Source: Azadirachta indica | Taxonomy: Eukaryota; Streptophyta; Magnoliopsida; Sapindales; Meliaceae | NCBI GenBank assembly: GCA_022749755.1 | Contig: CM040450.1 | Location: forward strand, 10,934,913-10,998,912 | DNA length: 64,000 nt | Direction: 5' to 3' | Part shown: positions 22,241 through 31,129 of the stretch, in pieces | How positions within the stretch are numbered: the first letter of the stretch is position 1 | Layout: each line of letters begins with the position of its first letter | The notes under the pieces: generated by a model | Seen by the model: only the letters and a program-made list of their open reading frames with translations | Databases searched by the model: none | Told to the model about the DNA's origin: nothing | Made by a program: the position numbers and the translations under genes

Positions 22241-25200
22241 ATGGCTTCGTTTCTGGCGGCAGCAGCTGAGAAAATCGGACCGGCCATCAGGCGGCAGGCC
22301 GTAACCTTAACGGATAGCGCCGCCGCTAGAATACGTCACCTGCTCCAGCAACGCCAGAGACCTTACCTTAAGCTCGGCGTCAAGGCTCGCGGCTGCAACG
22401 GCTTGTCGTACACTCTCAATTACGCCGGTAAATCTCCTTGTAGTTCAATTTGTTAAGGTTCTCATTTGACGAATGATGAATCTCTGTTTTCTATTGATTA
22501 GAAATACTGAATTTGTTGTTAGTGAATGCGACTTTTTGCAACATTTTTGGGATGTTAATCTAGAAACAGCTAAAAGAATTGTTTTTGTTGATTTTTATAT
22601 GATTTGATTCAAGTTCTATCCTAATCTTGTAATTGTTTCCTATATTTTGTGATAGCTGTTGGAGATGATGCGCTTTTAATTGTTTCCTATATTTTGTGAT
22701 AGCTGTGGGAGATTATGTGCTTATATCTTACAATAGTTGTAGAAAATCAGAGTGCAATTTAAGTATGCTAATTTGTTTACTACTAATGAGAAATAGAAAT
22801 GTCTTTGATATGGGTCTGCCACCCCTTTGAGTAGCCATTTCTGTATTTGTGTGTCATAATAGTTTAGTTAGGAGGCAAGAGATCAATAGAATGACAGGTC
22901 ATCCCAGGCATTTAAAGAGTACAATCTGATTAAAGTGTCCATTGATTCAAATAAGTGAAGCCTAATGGTGTATCTTAATGGCTTAATGCGGTAAATATTG
23001 AATGCCTCTTGAATAACTGGATTATATGAGCAACAAAGCTTGGTCAGTTCAGACAAGGTAGACAGTAACCAATTAGGTGACATATGGGTTCACCTTCCCA
23101 AATTAGTTCCAGGGTGTAAGCAAGTGCTTTATTGTTCCTTTCCTGATTCTTTTTCGGATATTTATAGATATTTTTTTCATTTGAACTGCAGTTTGGTAAT
23201 GTAAAATTACCAAGGGCATTACTGTGGATAATAGATTTCCTGTTATTTCAACTTCCTGGTCAAACATGGGTCACAACTGGCTTGTGAAGTATGTGAATTC
23301 CCTTGGTGAATAATTTTCCATGCAATTTTCTTCTAAACATATTATCAGAAATTTGAAGAGGGAGGTGAAGAATATTGTTTTAGTGGATTGTTGAGGAAAA
23401 TAAAATTATATTGAATCTCTCTTAAATAATAAGCTAAGTATGTAGACATGCCTTCATATAGGCTAAACTAATAAAGTAACTTAAACTTAAGCATACTTAA
23501 CAAACTAGGGAAAAACTTAATAGTAGTTTAACTATATTTAATAAGACTAAACCTAGTAAAACTAAATAAGTCTAATTTTAATTCTAACATGGATAATATC
23601 CTTGTTCATTAATTGTGGAATGATTTTTACTTGAGGGCTTGTCATGTTGGTTCTTGTATCTAACATGTATGTGCACAAGCTAGAAGCAGCATAATAATAA
23701 CTTGTCTGTCACATATTTTAATTATTACAGCAGACATGAAAATAGTAGGAGTTCCTAAAATGGTTTATAGGTACAAATATAGAAACAATAAATAATTATT
23801 TTGGCTGTTTCCTGTGAGATTTTATCTAAAAATTACTTCCATTATATTGTACTTGGTGAATTATTTTGAACAGCGGTTCAAACTTTCTATTAGGCCTTCT
23901 GTAGAGATAGTGTGTGTATACTTTTAGAAGGGACTTGGTTCATAGTCTGAAAGAGTTTTCCAATATTAGAGTACAATTTTATGGAAGTCTGTTAATCCTT
24001 TTTTGTTATTATAGAAGTAGAAATCCATTGTTTGCATTTATTGGTAATAATCACAATTTAACGAAAGCATATCTCCTGTATGGATTTGCTGCCTCTTTGA
24101 GTAGCCATATGCATAAGAATGTATCATAATGGTTTAGTTAGGATGCAAAGATAAGTAGACGATGTCATTGGTCTACGCAGGCTCATTCAGAGGATAATCT
24201 TATTCTGTTATTGAATTGTCTTCCAAGTGGCTTTGAACATTTTATTCAAACAGTAGTCATGTGTCTTAGATAAGTTTCAATTGTCTCTAGAATAACTGGA
24301 TTATGGAACAACAAAGCCTGTCCAGGTCAGACAGAGGCAGAAAGTAAGCGGATTGATGGTTTATGAGTTTGCCCTCCCGAATTAGTTCCAGGGTGGGAAC
24401 AAGTTGCCTTGTTGTTCCTTCCCCGATTCTTTCGGATATTCGTGTTTTAAACTTTAACAGTTAAAATAGGTAGCATAAACATTGCTAAGGTCATTGATGC
24501 TAAAAATAAATTTTCTTTTATTTCATTCGCAACTGCCATGTCTAGTATCTGAAGTGCTGGATTAAGTTTTCTCGCGATTCTGATGAAAAGCACATGTTTT
24601 AAGAGTCATTATCAGGAATTTGAAGTGGAGAGGAATAAAAGCAAGTGTTTGGTGGACAATTACCCTTGATTATTGATTTCAGAATGACATTTATTTTTGG
24701 GCTTGTTTTTTGCCTCTTACATCAAACTATCAAACAAACTGTTTGTATTTTTGACAAGATGGAAGTTGTACAATGGTAACTTGTCTGTCGTATACTCTTG
24801 GTTCTTACAAGTAGGATAATGATAATGAGATTTTTCGAAAAAACCTTGGATGCAAATCTAGAAATTTTTCCTGTGTTGAGAGGATTTGTTCCTTTCGTAT
24901 AGTAAATCAAACTCTCTCCTGGGTCTTTGATAGAGATGATGTGCATATTACTTAAAGGAGGCAATTGGTTCATTATTTGAAAACAGGTTCCAAAAGTTAG
25001 AGTACAATGTAGTGAAAACCTGTATAATGAGAATTATAAATACACTCTCCACGTCTGATAATAGATCATTATGCATAATGATGTATCATGATGGCTTAGT
25101 TAAGAGAGAGAAATCAGTAGATAATTTTCGGTTTTCCTATTCCTTTCACTGCCTCTTTGAGTAGCCATATGCTTAATGATGTATCATAATGGCTTAGTTA

Positions 25201-26865
25201 GGAGGCAGAAATCTATAGATCATATCAGTCTTCCTAGGTCTTTGGAGGTGACAATTAAATTTTTTATTGAATTGTCCTCCAAATGGCTTTGGATATTCCA
25301 TTTGAATTGGTTGTCTTATATACACGCAAATTGCCTCTCGAATAACTGGATTATGGACTAACAGAGCCTGTCCAGTTTGGACAGAGGCAGAGACTAAGAA
25401 GTTATATGGCTTATGGGCTAAAGTTCTCGAATTAGTTCCAGGGAGGGAACAACTGAACAAGTTGTTTTCCTGTTACTTCCCTGATTTCTTTGGATATCTA
25501 GATTTTTGATTTTTACAGTAACTTTGATAGCATAAAAATTGCTATAGTCATTGACGTGGACAATAGATTTTGGCTTCTTAGTCACAACTGCTTGTCAAAC
25601 ATGTGAAGTCCTTTTGAAGAGTAATTTTTCTTCTAATGGGACAAAAATCCTTTTTAGTTCTAAAAATCTTCATCAGATATTTGATGCGTACTGAAGCTAG
25701 AATTTTTGTAGTCAATAATTACCTTGTCCATTGGTGCTGGAATATATATCTTTCTTAGTTGTATCAATATGTTGACTTTTGAGGGCTGTGGTTTTCTTTT
25801 TGGATAAAATTGATAATGGATGTTTTACCAGCTAGAAGTAGCATAATGATAATTTGTTTGATATATATGCTTGGTTCTTATAGTAGCGTTCCTTTGAATT
25901 GCTTCATTTGGTACTTGCTATAATATATTTGTTGGTACTTGATATACTATATAAGTAATTTGTTGTAACAAGGATTTTTTTTTTTCTTGTTTTCATGATT
26001 TATATAATAGATGAGAAAGGGAAGTTTGACGAGCTGGTTGAGGATAAAGGTGTAAAGATGCTGATAGATCCAAAGGCTCTCATGCATGTTATTGGGACCA
26101 AGATGGATTTTGTAGATGATAAACTCAGGTAAACAAATCTTTTTTGCACATTCTTTCTCTAAATATTTTATTTTATTTTATTTAATTTTTGACATAAGGA
26201 GATATGTTAAATAAGGGGCTACACTTAACCACCCCTGAAGTTAATAGATGCTAGTGTGTGTTTAACGATGTGGTTACGCTTTACCCTGGTTCCTCTTCAA
26301 CATCTAGTGGCAAGATTTTGCACCACTGTCAGTCGTCATTGTAGCAACTATTTCTGTCAACATCTTACAGTTACATGCTGCTACTACTGCTGCATATTCT
26401 TTTTAATTTTTACTTTTGACCTCTTTAGACAAACTATAAACATTTCTTATCCTGAACTTTGAAATGTTAAAAGAGTTGGATGCAAAATGAATCTGGACAG
26501 CACAATCTAGGTTAGAGAGAGTTCATAGTTCCAACACATCAAATATCTCCAATTCTGACCCATTTACAGCATTGCTGCTGAATAGACACACGTGTATAAT
26601 AGGTTTGCTTCTCTTAAACATATCTATTGTGCCAAATATTCCCAAAGGGCTTGTAAGCTCTCTCCTCTACTTTGTTCTTTCCACCTCTTATGGCCAAGTA
26701 GTTGATTGCTTCCCCACCATGATTATATTTAAATTTATATTTCATTTTTTTGCGGGCAGGTCTGAGTTCATATTCGTTAATCCAAACTCTAAAGGGCAGT
26801 GTGGGTGCGGTGAATCTTTTATGACAACAACCAGTGTCGGAGCTGCTAAGCAGGGTGGTAGCTAA
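22241..26865 (+). CDS. Iron-sulfur assembly protein IscA-like, mitochondrial type
   Basis: Exons 22241-22427, 26011-26128 and 26760-26865 join in phase to 136 residues, the size of the plant mitochondrial IscA-like 1 proteins. A short Ala/Arg-rich N-terminus ([20 protein letters not shown]) could serve as a targeting sequence. The A-type carrier fold follows: [15 protein letters not shown], the first cysteine in ARGCNGLSY, and the CGC pair in GQCGCGESF, so all three cysteines that bind the iron or cluster are present. It should accept Fe-S clusters and pass them to apo-enzymes. Intron 1 is about 3.6 kb and repeat-filled; intron 2 is 631 bp. The start is the first ATG after the GC-richer leader and gives the expected length. 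No other Fe-S gene is nearby. Confidence 0.93.
22630..22723 (+). repeat. 47-bp tandem duplication in IscA intron 1
   Basis: Two adjacent copies (22630-22676 and 22677-22723) starting TAATTGTTTCCTATATTTTG and continuing through GATAGCTG, with few mismatches near the ends. It is a recent local duplication at the left edge of the larger intronic repeats. Confidence 0.75.
22690..23890 (+). repeat. Intronic tandem repeat unit 1
   Basis: First of three diverged units in IscA intron 1. Landmarks are TTTGAGTAGCCAT (about 22827), TAGTTTAGTTAGGAGGCAAG, CTCTTGAATAACTGGATTAT, AATTAGTTCCAGGGTG and a later GGGCATTACTGTGGATAATAG block, all of which recur in order in units 2 and 3. Boundaries are approximate. 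It includes extra sequence between about 23380 and 23880 compared with the other units. Confidence 0.65.
23900..24920 (+). repeat. Intronic tandem repeat unit 2
   Basis: Second unit. GGTTCATAGTCTGAAAG and TTAGAGTACAATTTTATG are followed by TTTGAGTAGCCATATGC, TAATGGTTTAGTTAGGATGC, CTAGAATAACTGGATTATGG, AATTAGTTCCAGGGTGGGAA and GGTAGCATAAACATTGC. The order and orientation are the same as in units 1 and 3. Confidence 0.65.
24925..25960 (+). repeat. Intronic tandem repeat unit 3
   Basis: Third unit: GGTTCATTATTTGAAAAC, TTAGAGTACAATGTAG, TTTGAGTAGCCATATGC, ATGGCTTAGTTAGGAGGCAG, CTCGAATAACTGGATTATGG, AATTAGTTCCAGGGAGGGAA, then TTGATAGCATAAAAATTGC. A partial extra copy of the GTAGCC/TTAGTTA block lies at about 25070-25110. 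The unit ends just before exon 2. Confidence 0.65.
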
Positions 26866-27639
26866 GAATTACAGCAGATGTGAATACATAAAGAATAAAC
26901 TTAGCCGATTCTTTTGCCTGCCTGGTCAACCACTTGCATATTGTCAGCCGGAGACAAGACAAGTGAGGGATGGAAGCTTAGCTTAGACATGCTTGGTGAG
27001 TTTTCATGGCAGTCAGGGGCAACAGGGACTTGTAAATTCATATTTTTCTACGAAGTTAGATGCTGTTTCAACGACTACAAACTAACATACTTTAAACCCA
27101 TTGTAATTTGATTACCCGATTGTTATTGTAATTTGGTTCATTTCAAAAAGTGCAGAAGCAGAACCGTCTGCGATAATAGATATAAAACATTCATTCTTTC
27201 TAATGAAGTTGCAATTTTTGGCATAAAAAGGGAATTTTTCCTTACTACTGTGGATATTCTTTAATGTGTATTTAAAGTTAAGATATTATTTTAATTAATA
27301 AATGTTGTGTAATAAAATTATTAGTTGGAATAACTAGCTGGTAAGTGTGAGTTGGTGGTAGCATAAAAAGAACATTTATTGCATGCTTAAATTATTAGTT
27401 ATTAAACTAAGAGGATTACATATTTAATCGTTAAACTTTTGCATTTTCAGAATAATATATTTATAATAATGATTAAATTGAGTTGTATTAATTCTAAACA
27501 GTTCCTTAACCAACTTATTAGTGTCTATTTGAATTGTTTCTTATTACTTATTAACTTTTGCATTGTGAGAATTATATTTGTTTAAAATAGTAAATTGATT
27601 ATTAATTTTAAAGAAATTTCTTAACTTTCTAAGTAAAGT
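26866..27639. other. IscA 3' flank and intergenic DNA
   Basis: The first 300 bp or so are probably 3' UTR (moderate GC, ending near 27200). The remainder is AT-rich. A 65-codon ORF at 26914-27111 lies in the UTR and shows no conserved motif. Confidence 0.45.
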
Positions 27640-27911
27640 TTTATTTGATATAATTTTTCAAGTAAAATTTTTGAGAATAAATTTTTCTATTGAAACTCTT
27701 ATAAGCAGAGTTTTTAATAAATATTTATTAATTATTTGATTATTATAAATAATTTTTTAAAAATTTTAAATAATTATTTTAATAGGTAATTTTTTAATAT
27801 TCTATTTTACAAAAGAAACATAAAATTTTTAAATAAAATAAAAATATTTTAAATAAAAATACTTTAATTAAATGATATAAAAAATTTTTATCGTTAAAAA
27901 GTTCTTTTACT
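27640..27911. mobile_element. MITE-B copy 2, right end missing
   Basis: Begins TTTGATATAATTTTTCAAGTAAAATTTTT and follows MITE-B copy 1 through GCAGAGTTTTTAATAAA, TTATTTGATTATTATAAATAA, TTTTTAATATTCTATTTTA and AAATTTTTAAATAAAATAAA. It then stops without the CTAACGGAT-like right end, where the CACTA-like fragment begins. Confidence 0.5.
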
Positions 27912-28031
27912 TTTTGCTGACGTGACTTATTACAGCTAATAGAATTTGGCCACTAAAAATGATTTTGTGGCTGAATATGTATTATTTGCGGCTAAAATTT
28001 TCAGCCACAAAACACAGTTTTTCTTGTAGTG
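27912..28031 (-). mobile_element. CACTA transposon terminus, truncated
   Basis: The right edge reads TTTTTCTTGTAGTG, the exact inverse of the CACTA-superfamily terminus CACTACAAGAAAAA. The sequence inside it (TTTTGTGGCTGAAAA... and GCGGCTAAAATTTTCAGCCAC on the given strand) forms the short palindromic subterminal repeats usual for such elements. No matching CACTACAAG end exists further left, so this is a single end about 120 bp long. It touches the leader of the first DUF247 gene. Confidence 0.65.
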
Positions 28032-28101
28032 AATACTGACTAAGGAAGAACGGTGCTAGATCTCAACCACAAGTGCATTTCCTTCATGCCAAAATATTCA
28101 G

Positions 28102-28197
28102 GTAAACCAGCACTTATTTCATTTCATCATTTCAGATCGTAAGCTTGTTTTGTTTATTCAATCTTTTTTAATGGTAATCGATGTTTGCTTTTGTTAG
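28102..28197 (+). other. Leader intron of the first DUF247 gene (inferred)
   Basis: Donor after AAATATTCAG (GTAAACC) and acceptor TTTTGTTAG enclose 96 bp in the 5' UTR. The same arrangement is conserved in the copies at about 40950-41043 and 44190-44288, which supports a real intron. It ends 16 bp before the start codon. Confidence 0.5.
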
Positions 28198-28213
28198 GTG
28201 GTAGAACTTTCAG

Positions 28214-29329
28214 ATGGGAAACATCAACTCGATAACATTCGATTCTATTAAAGAACAGAAAGAGACGAGAATTGATGTTGCTGAAACGCTGGAGCTCCAT
28301 CGCCAATGTTGTATTTACAGGGTTCCGAAAAGATTCCGCGAGGCAAAAGAAGAAGCCTACACTCCTAAGGTAATTTCAATAGGCCCTTTTCATCACGGTA
28401 AAGAAGAATTAGGAGCTATGGAAAAGCAGAAAGTAAGATATCAAAGAGAATTTAGTAAACGAATCTCTTCAGATACATGGGAGAAACTCATTAGCTTCAT
28501 AGAAAAATATGAAAATCGTATTCGTAATTGTTATGAAGAGAAGTGTCAGCTTCAAAAACTTGAGTACATAACAATGATTTTGTATGATGCTGTCTTTATC
28601 ATTGAGCTCTTTTTGAAAAATGCCCAAGATCGTATATCCGATTTTTTGTTAGTTAAACCACAAATAAAATATGCTATTCAGATGGATTTGCTACTGCTAG
28701 AAAATCAACTTCCATTCCTTGTCCTCAACGGATTATACATGTTAGCCTTCCCCTACCCTAACCCTGATGGAGAGATTCATCCTTCATTCTTTCAACTTTC
28801 TTGTAAGTTCTTCAGGGATACTATGTTCAATGGAATATCTGAAGAGTTTAGTGTGAAACATTTCTTAGATTTCAGAAGAAGTCTCCTGACAAAAACATAC
28901 CCAACTTCAAAGTCACGAGAATGTATTTCAGATTTACCTTGTGCTGTAAAATTGAACGAGTCCGGAGTGAAGTTTAAAGAACGGACTGACGGAGAATGCT
29001 TACTTGACATTAGATATGAAAAGAGAAAGAGACGAATCCCTTGCTTGAAATTACAAGTCCCCTACTTCTTCAAAGTACATGAGATGAAAATTCCTCGCAT
29101 CGACGTGTTTGATGATACAGAATGCTTCATTCGGAACATAATGGCCTGGGAGCAATGTCATTGTCCGTGGGAAACCCACGTTTGCAATTACATTGATTTC
29201 ATGGATTATCTTATCGACACTAAAGAAGATGTAAACTTGCTTGTTGAAGCAGGAATTATATCTAACGGTGTGGGCGACACTGAAACAGTGGCAAACATGT
29301 TTAATAAACTTGGCCGACAAATTTTCTAA
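28214..29329 (+). CDS. DUF247 (UPF0481) protein, C-terminus lost by frameshift
   Basis: 371 residues, nearly identical to the first 370 of the intact 436-residue copy at 41060-42370. The DUF247 blocks are present: CCIYRVPKRFRE, AYTPKVISIGPFHHG, MEKQKVRY, MILYDAVFIIELF, LLLENQLPF and MAWEQCHCP. At about 29321-29327 one nucleotide is missing compared with the intact copy (CAAATTTTCTAAG against CAAATTCTTCTAAG), so the frame ends at LGRQIF. The next 65 codons, including the C-terminal transmembrane helix, survive in another frame up to 29523. If translated, the product would lack the membrane anchor typical of the family. It could be an early pseudogene or a soluble variant. DUF247 proteins are plant-specific and mostly of unknown function. 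Confidence 0.8.
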   Translation: MGNINSITFDSIKEQKETRIDVAETLELHRQCCIYRVPKRFREAKEEAYTPKVISIGPFHHGKEELGAMEKQKVRYQREFSKRISSDTWEKLISFIEKYENRIRNCYEEKCQLQKLEYITMILYDAVFIIELFLKNAQDRISDFLLVKPQIKYAIQMDLLLLENQLPFLVLNGLYMLAFPYPNPDGEIHPSFFQLSCKFFRDTMFNGISEEFSVKHFLDFRRSLLTKTYPTSKSRECISDLPCAVKLNESGVKFKERTDGECLLDIRYEKRKRRIPCLKLQVPYFFKVHEMKIPRIDVFDDTECFIRNIMAWEQCHCPWETHVCNYIDFMDYLIDTKEDVNLLVEAGIISNGVGDTETVANMFNKLGRQIF

Positions 29330-29523
29330 GTAGCTCCTGTTTCTATGACACTGCTATGGATCTGAAAAGACATTACAACAATCCCTGGAATCATGCAAAG
29401 GCAACATTAATAACGGCTTATTTTACCAATCTGTGGAGAGGCACTGGGACTATTGCTGCAATTGTGCTACTACTGCTCACTTTGGTACAAACTGTATTTT
29501 CCATTTTGGAGGTTGTGTTGTAA
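29330..29523 (+). pseudogene. Detached C-terminal part of the first DUF247 gene
   Basis: In the shifted frame this encodes the family tail: SSCFYDTAMDLKRHYNNPW, then TNLWRGTGTIAAIVLLLLTL and a stop at 29521-29523. It matches the end of the copy at 41060 with few changes (for example LIRVYF has become LITAYF). It is not reachable from the upstream frame without a frameshift or unusual splicing. Confidence 0.75.
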
Positions 29524-30002
29524 TTGTTTTGGTAACATTGGTAATAATATGTAATTTTGCTTTTGATATAAGCTTGTTATTATGATAAATTCTGTTTGAT
29601 CTATACAACATTTTATCAAATATGCATGTGTTCATTAACTTCTTACTTTCAAGAATTTTGCAGGGGCAATGGCCTTTATCCCTTCCATCTGGAGGAATTT
29701 AAGGAAGTAAAGTAATTAAAAATCTTTACATTTGATAATTGAGAAATTATTTAAAGAAAAATGTCCAAAATAAAAAAAATAAAAAAATATTTTGTATTAT
29801 AATAAGACCCCACGTGTAATACTTGGCTTTTATATGGACCTTTATGAATTGGCCCGTCTTGCCGGTAGATTTTTTATTGACATCTGTACCTCAGGACCTC
29901 CACCAGTTGTTCCATACCTGGTTATGTTCTCAGCTGCCAACTAATACATTTATTTATTTTTCTATTGAGAATCAACTGTTAATTTACTTCAACTCTTTGA
30001 GG
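29524..30002. other. DUF247 copy 1 3' flank
   Basis: Untranslated and intergenic sequence shared almost base for base with 42371-42847 behind the intact copy. A 62-codon ORF at 29823-30011 is not conserved in frame between the copies and is rejected. Confidence 0.5.
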
Positions 30003-30440
30003 GTCGTTTGATAAAATCCTTTCAAAAAATAATTCTTTTTCTAATAAAAGTAAAATAAATTTTTGAATTCTCTAACTTATTCTCTAGTCACAGCCAAGTA
30101 ACCAAAAAGAAAAACAAAATTAAAATACACTGATATTAGGTAACTTTACCATTTGATTATTACAAATAACTTTTAAAAAAATTTGAGAATTATTATAATA
30201 GGTAGTTTTTTAATGTTCTGTTTTAAGAAAGAAATATGAAATTTTTAAATAAAATAAAAGTATTTTAAATAATTTCACTTTTCAAAAAAATAGAAAATTT
30301 TTTTTGTTAAAAGCACAAAGTTTACATTTTTTTTTTAATTGAATGAAACTCTTTTTCAATGCTAATTAAATGATATAAAAAAATTTTTATCATTAAAAAT
30401 CTCTTTTAATTAATAAAAAAGTTAAACAAAACGGACACTT
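30003..30440. mobile_element. MITE-B copy 3
   Basis: Starts GGGTCGTTTGATAAAATCC and ends AAACAAAACGGACAC, an imperfect inverted pair around CGTTT/AAACG. Internal MITE-B phrases are TTTGATTATTACAAATAAC, TTTTTTAATGTTCTG and AAATTTTTAAATAAAATAAAAG. The left 110 bp are shared with the equivalent positions behind the DUF247 copies at 41060 and 44300. Confidence 0.5.
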
Positions 30441-31034
30441 ATATTAATTTAAAGTGTTTATTTGTTGAATGTATTTCACTACTAAAAGGCTTGTTTTGTT
30501 TATTTCTTTTAGCGCAAGAAAAAAATTAAAGAATTGTATCAATATCAAATTGACTGGATTGAATTATTTGATGTAGTTTAGTTTTAGTGTTCCTTGTGAT
30601 TAAAATTTTAAAATTTTGTTGTTTTATATAAAATTGTTGTTTCTTTATAAGTAATTATATTATGATTTGATTCACAATTATTTTTAATCTTTCATAATTT
30701 TTTTATTTAAGTAATTATATTATATTTTTGTTCAGATTATATTACATTTGCAGCGTACAATCACTAAATCCACGTGGCCCACTGACATTTGCCGGTGCCT
30801 CTACTACATCACCTCCATGCAAACTAATCATTACTCTTGTAACGATAACGGCCTAACTGACTACTACCGGCCTCGCTCACTGGAGACAAATATAGTTTGC
30901 TATCATTCACACAGAGAGGCAATTTCTAAGCACAAATCAAACCGTCTATTCATCACATCACAATTTGATTAACATCTTTATAAGATCCAACGGTCCAGAT
31001 TCTCTCGAGGAAAACATATGCATAACAACCTTCC
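30441..31034. other. Intergenic DNA and TM9SF-like promoter
   Basis: AT-rich to about 30750, then a less AT-rich stretch (30750-31060) that probably holds the proximal promoter of the TM9SF-like gene. The 74-codon ORF at 30748-30972 lies within it and has no recognisable similarity. Confidence 0.4.
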
Positions 31035-31043
31035 CTATAAATA
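31035..31043 (+). promoter_or_regulatory. TATA box of the TM9SF-like gene
   Basis: CTATAAATA, a consensus TATA element, lies 95 bp upstream of the start codon and predicts transcription start near 31065-31070. Its preservation argues that the gene has been transcribed until recently. Confidence 0.6.
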
Positions 31044-31129
31044 CCGCAACCTGATTGACTAACAGAATTTCCCTCCATTTCGAAACCATTCAAAACTTCT
31101 CCCTCTCTTTACTTAGTGTCCGTACAACA

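Larger units (their letters stand above)
28032..30440 (+). repeat. Segmental duplicate of 40890-43270 (DUF247 unit)
   Basis: From the CACTA edge onward the sequence is nearly identical to 40890 onward through the leader, leader intron, coding region and about 500 bp of 3' flank (ACTTCTTACTTTCAAGAATTTTG, CCATACCTGGTTATGTTCTC). It then diverges inside the MITE-B remnant. It is also homologous, more distantly, to 44130-46440. Confidence 0.75.
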
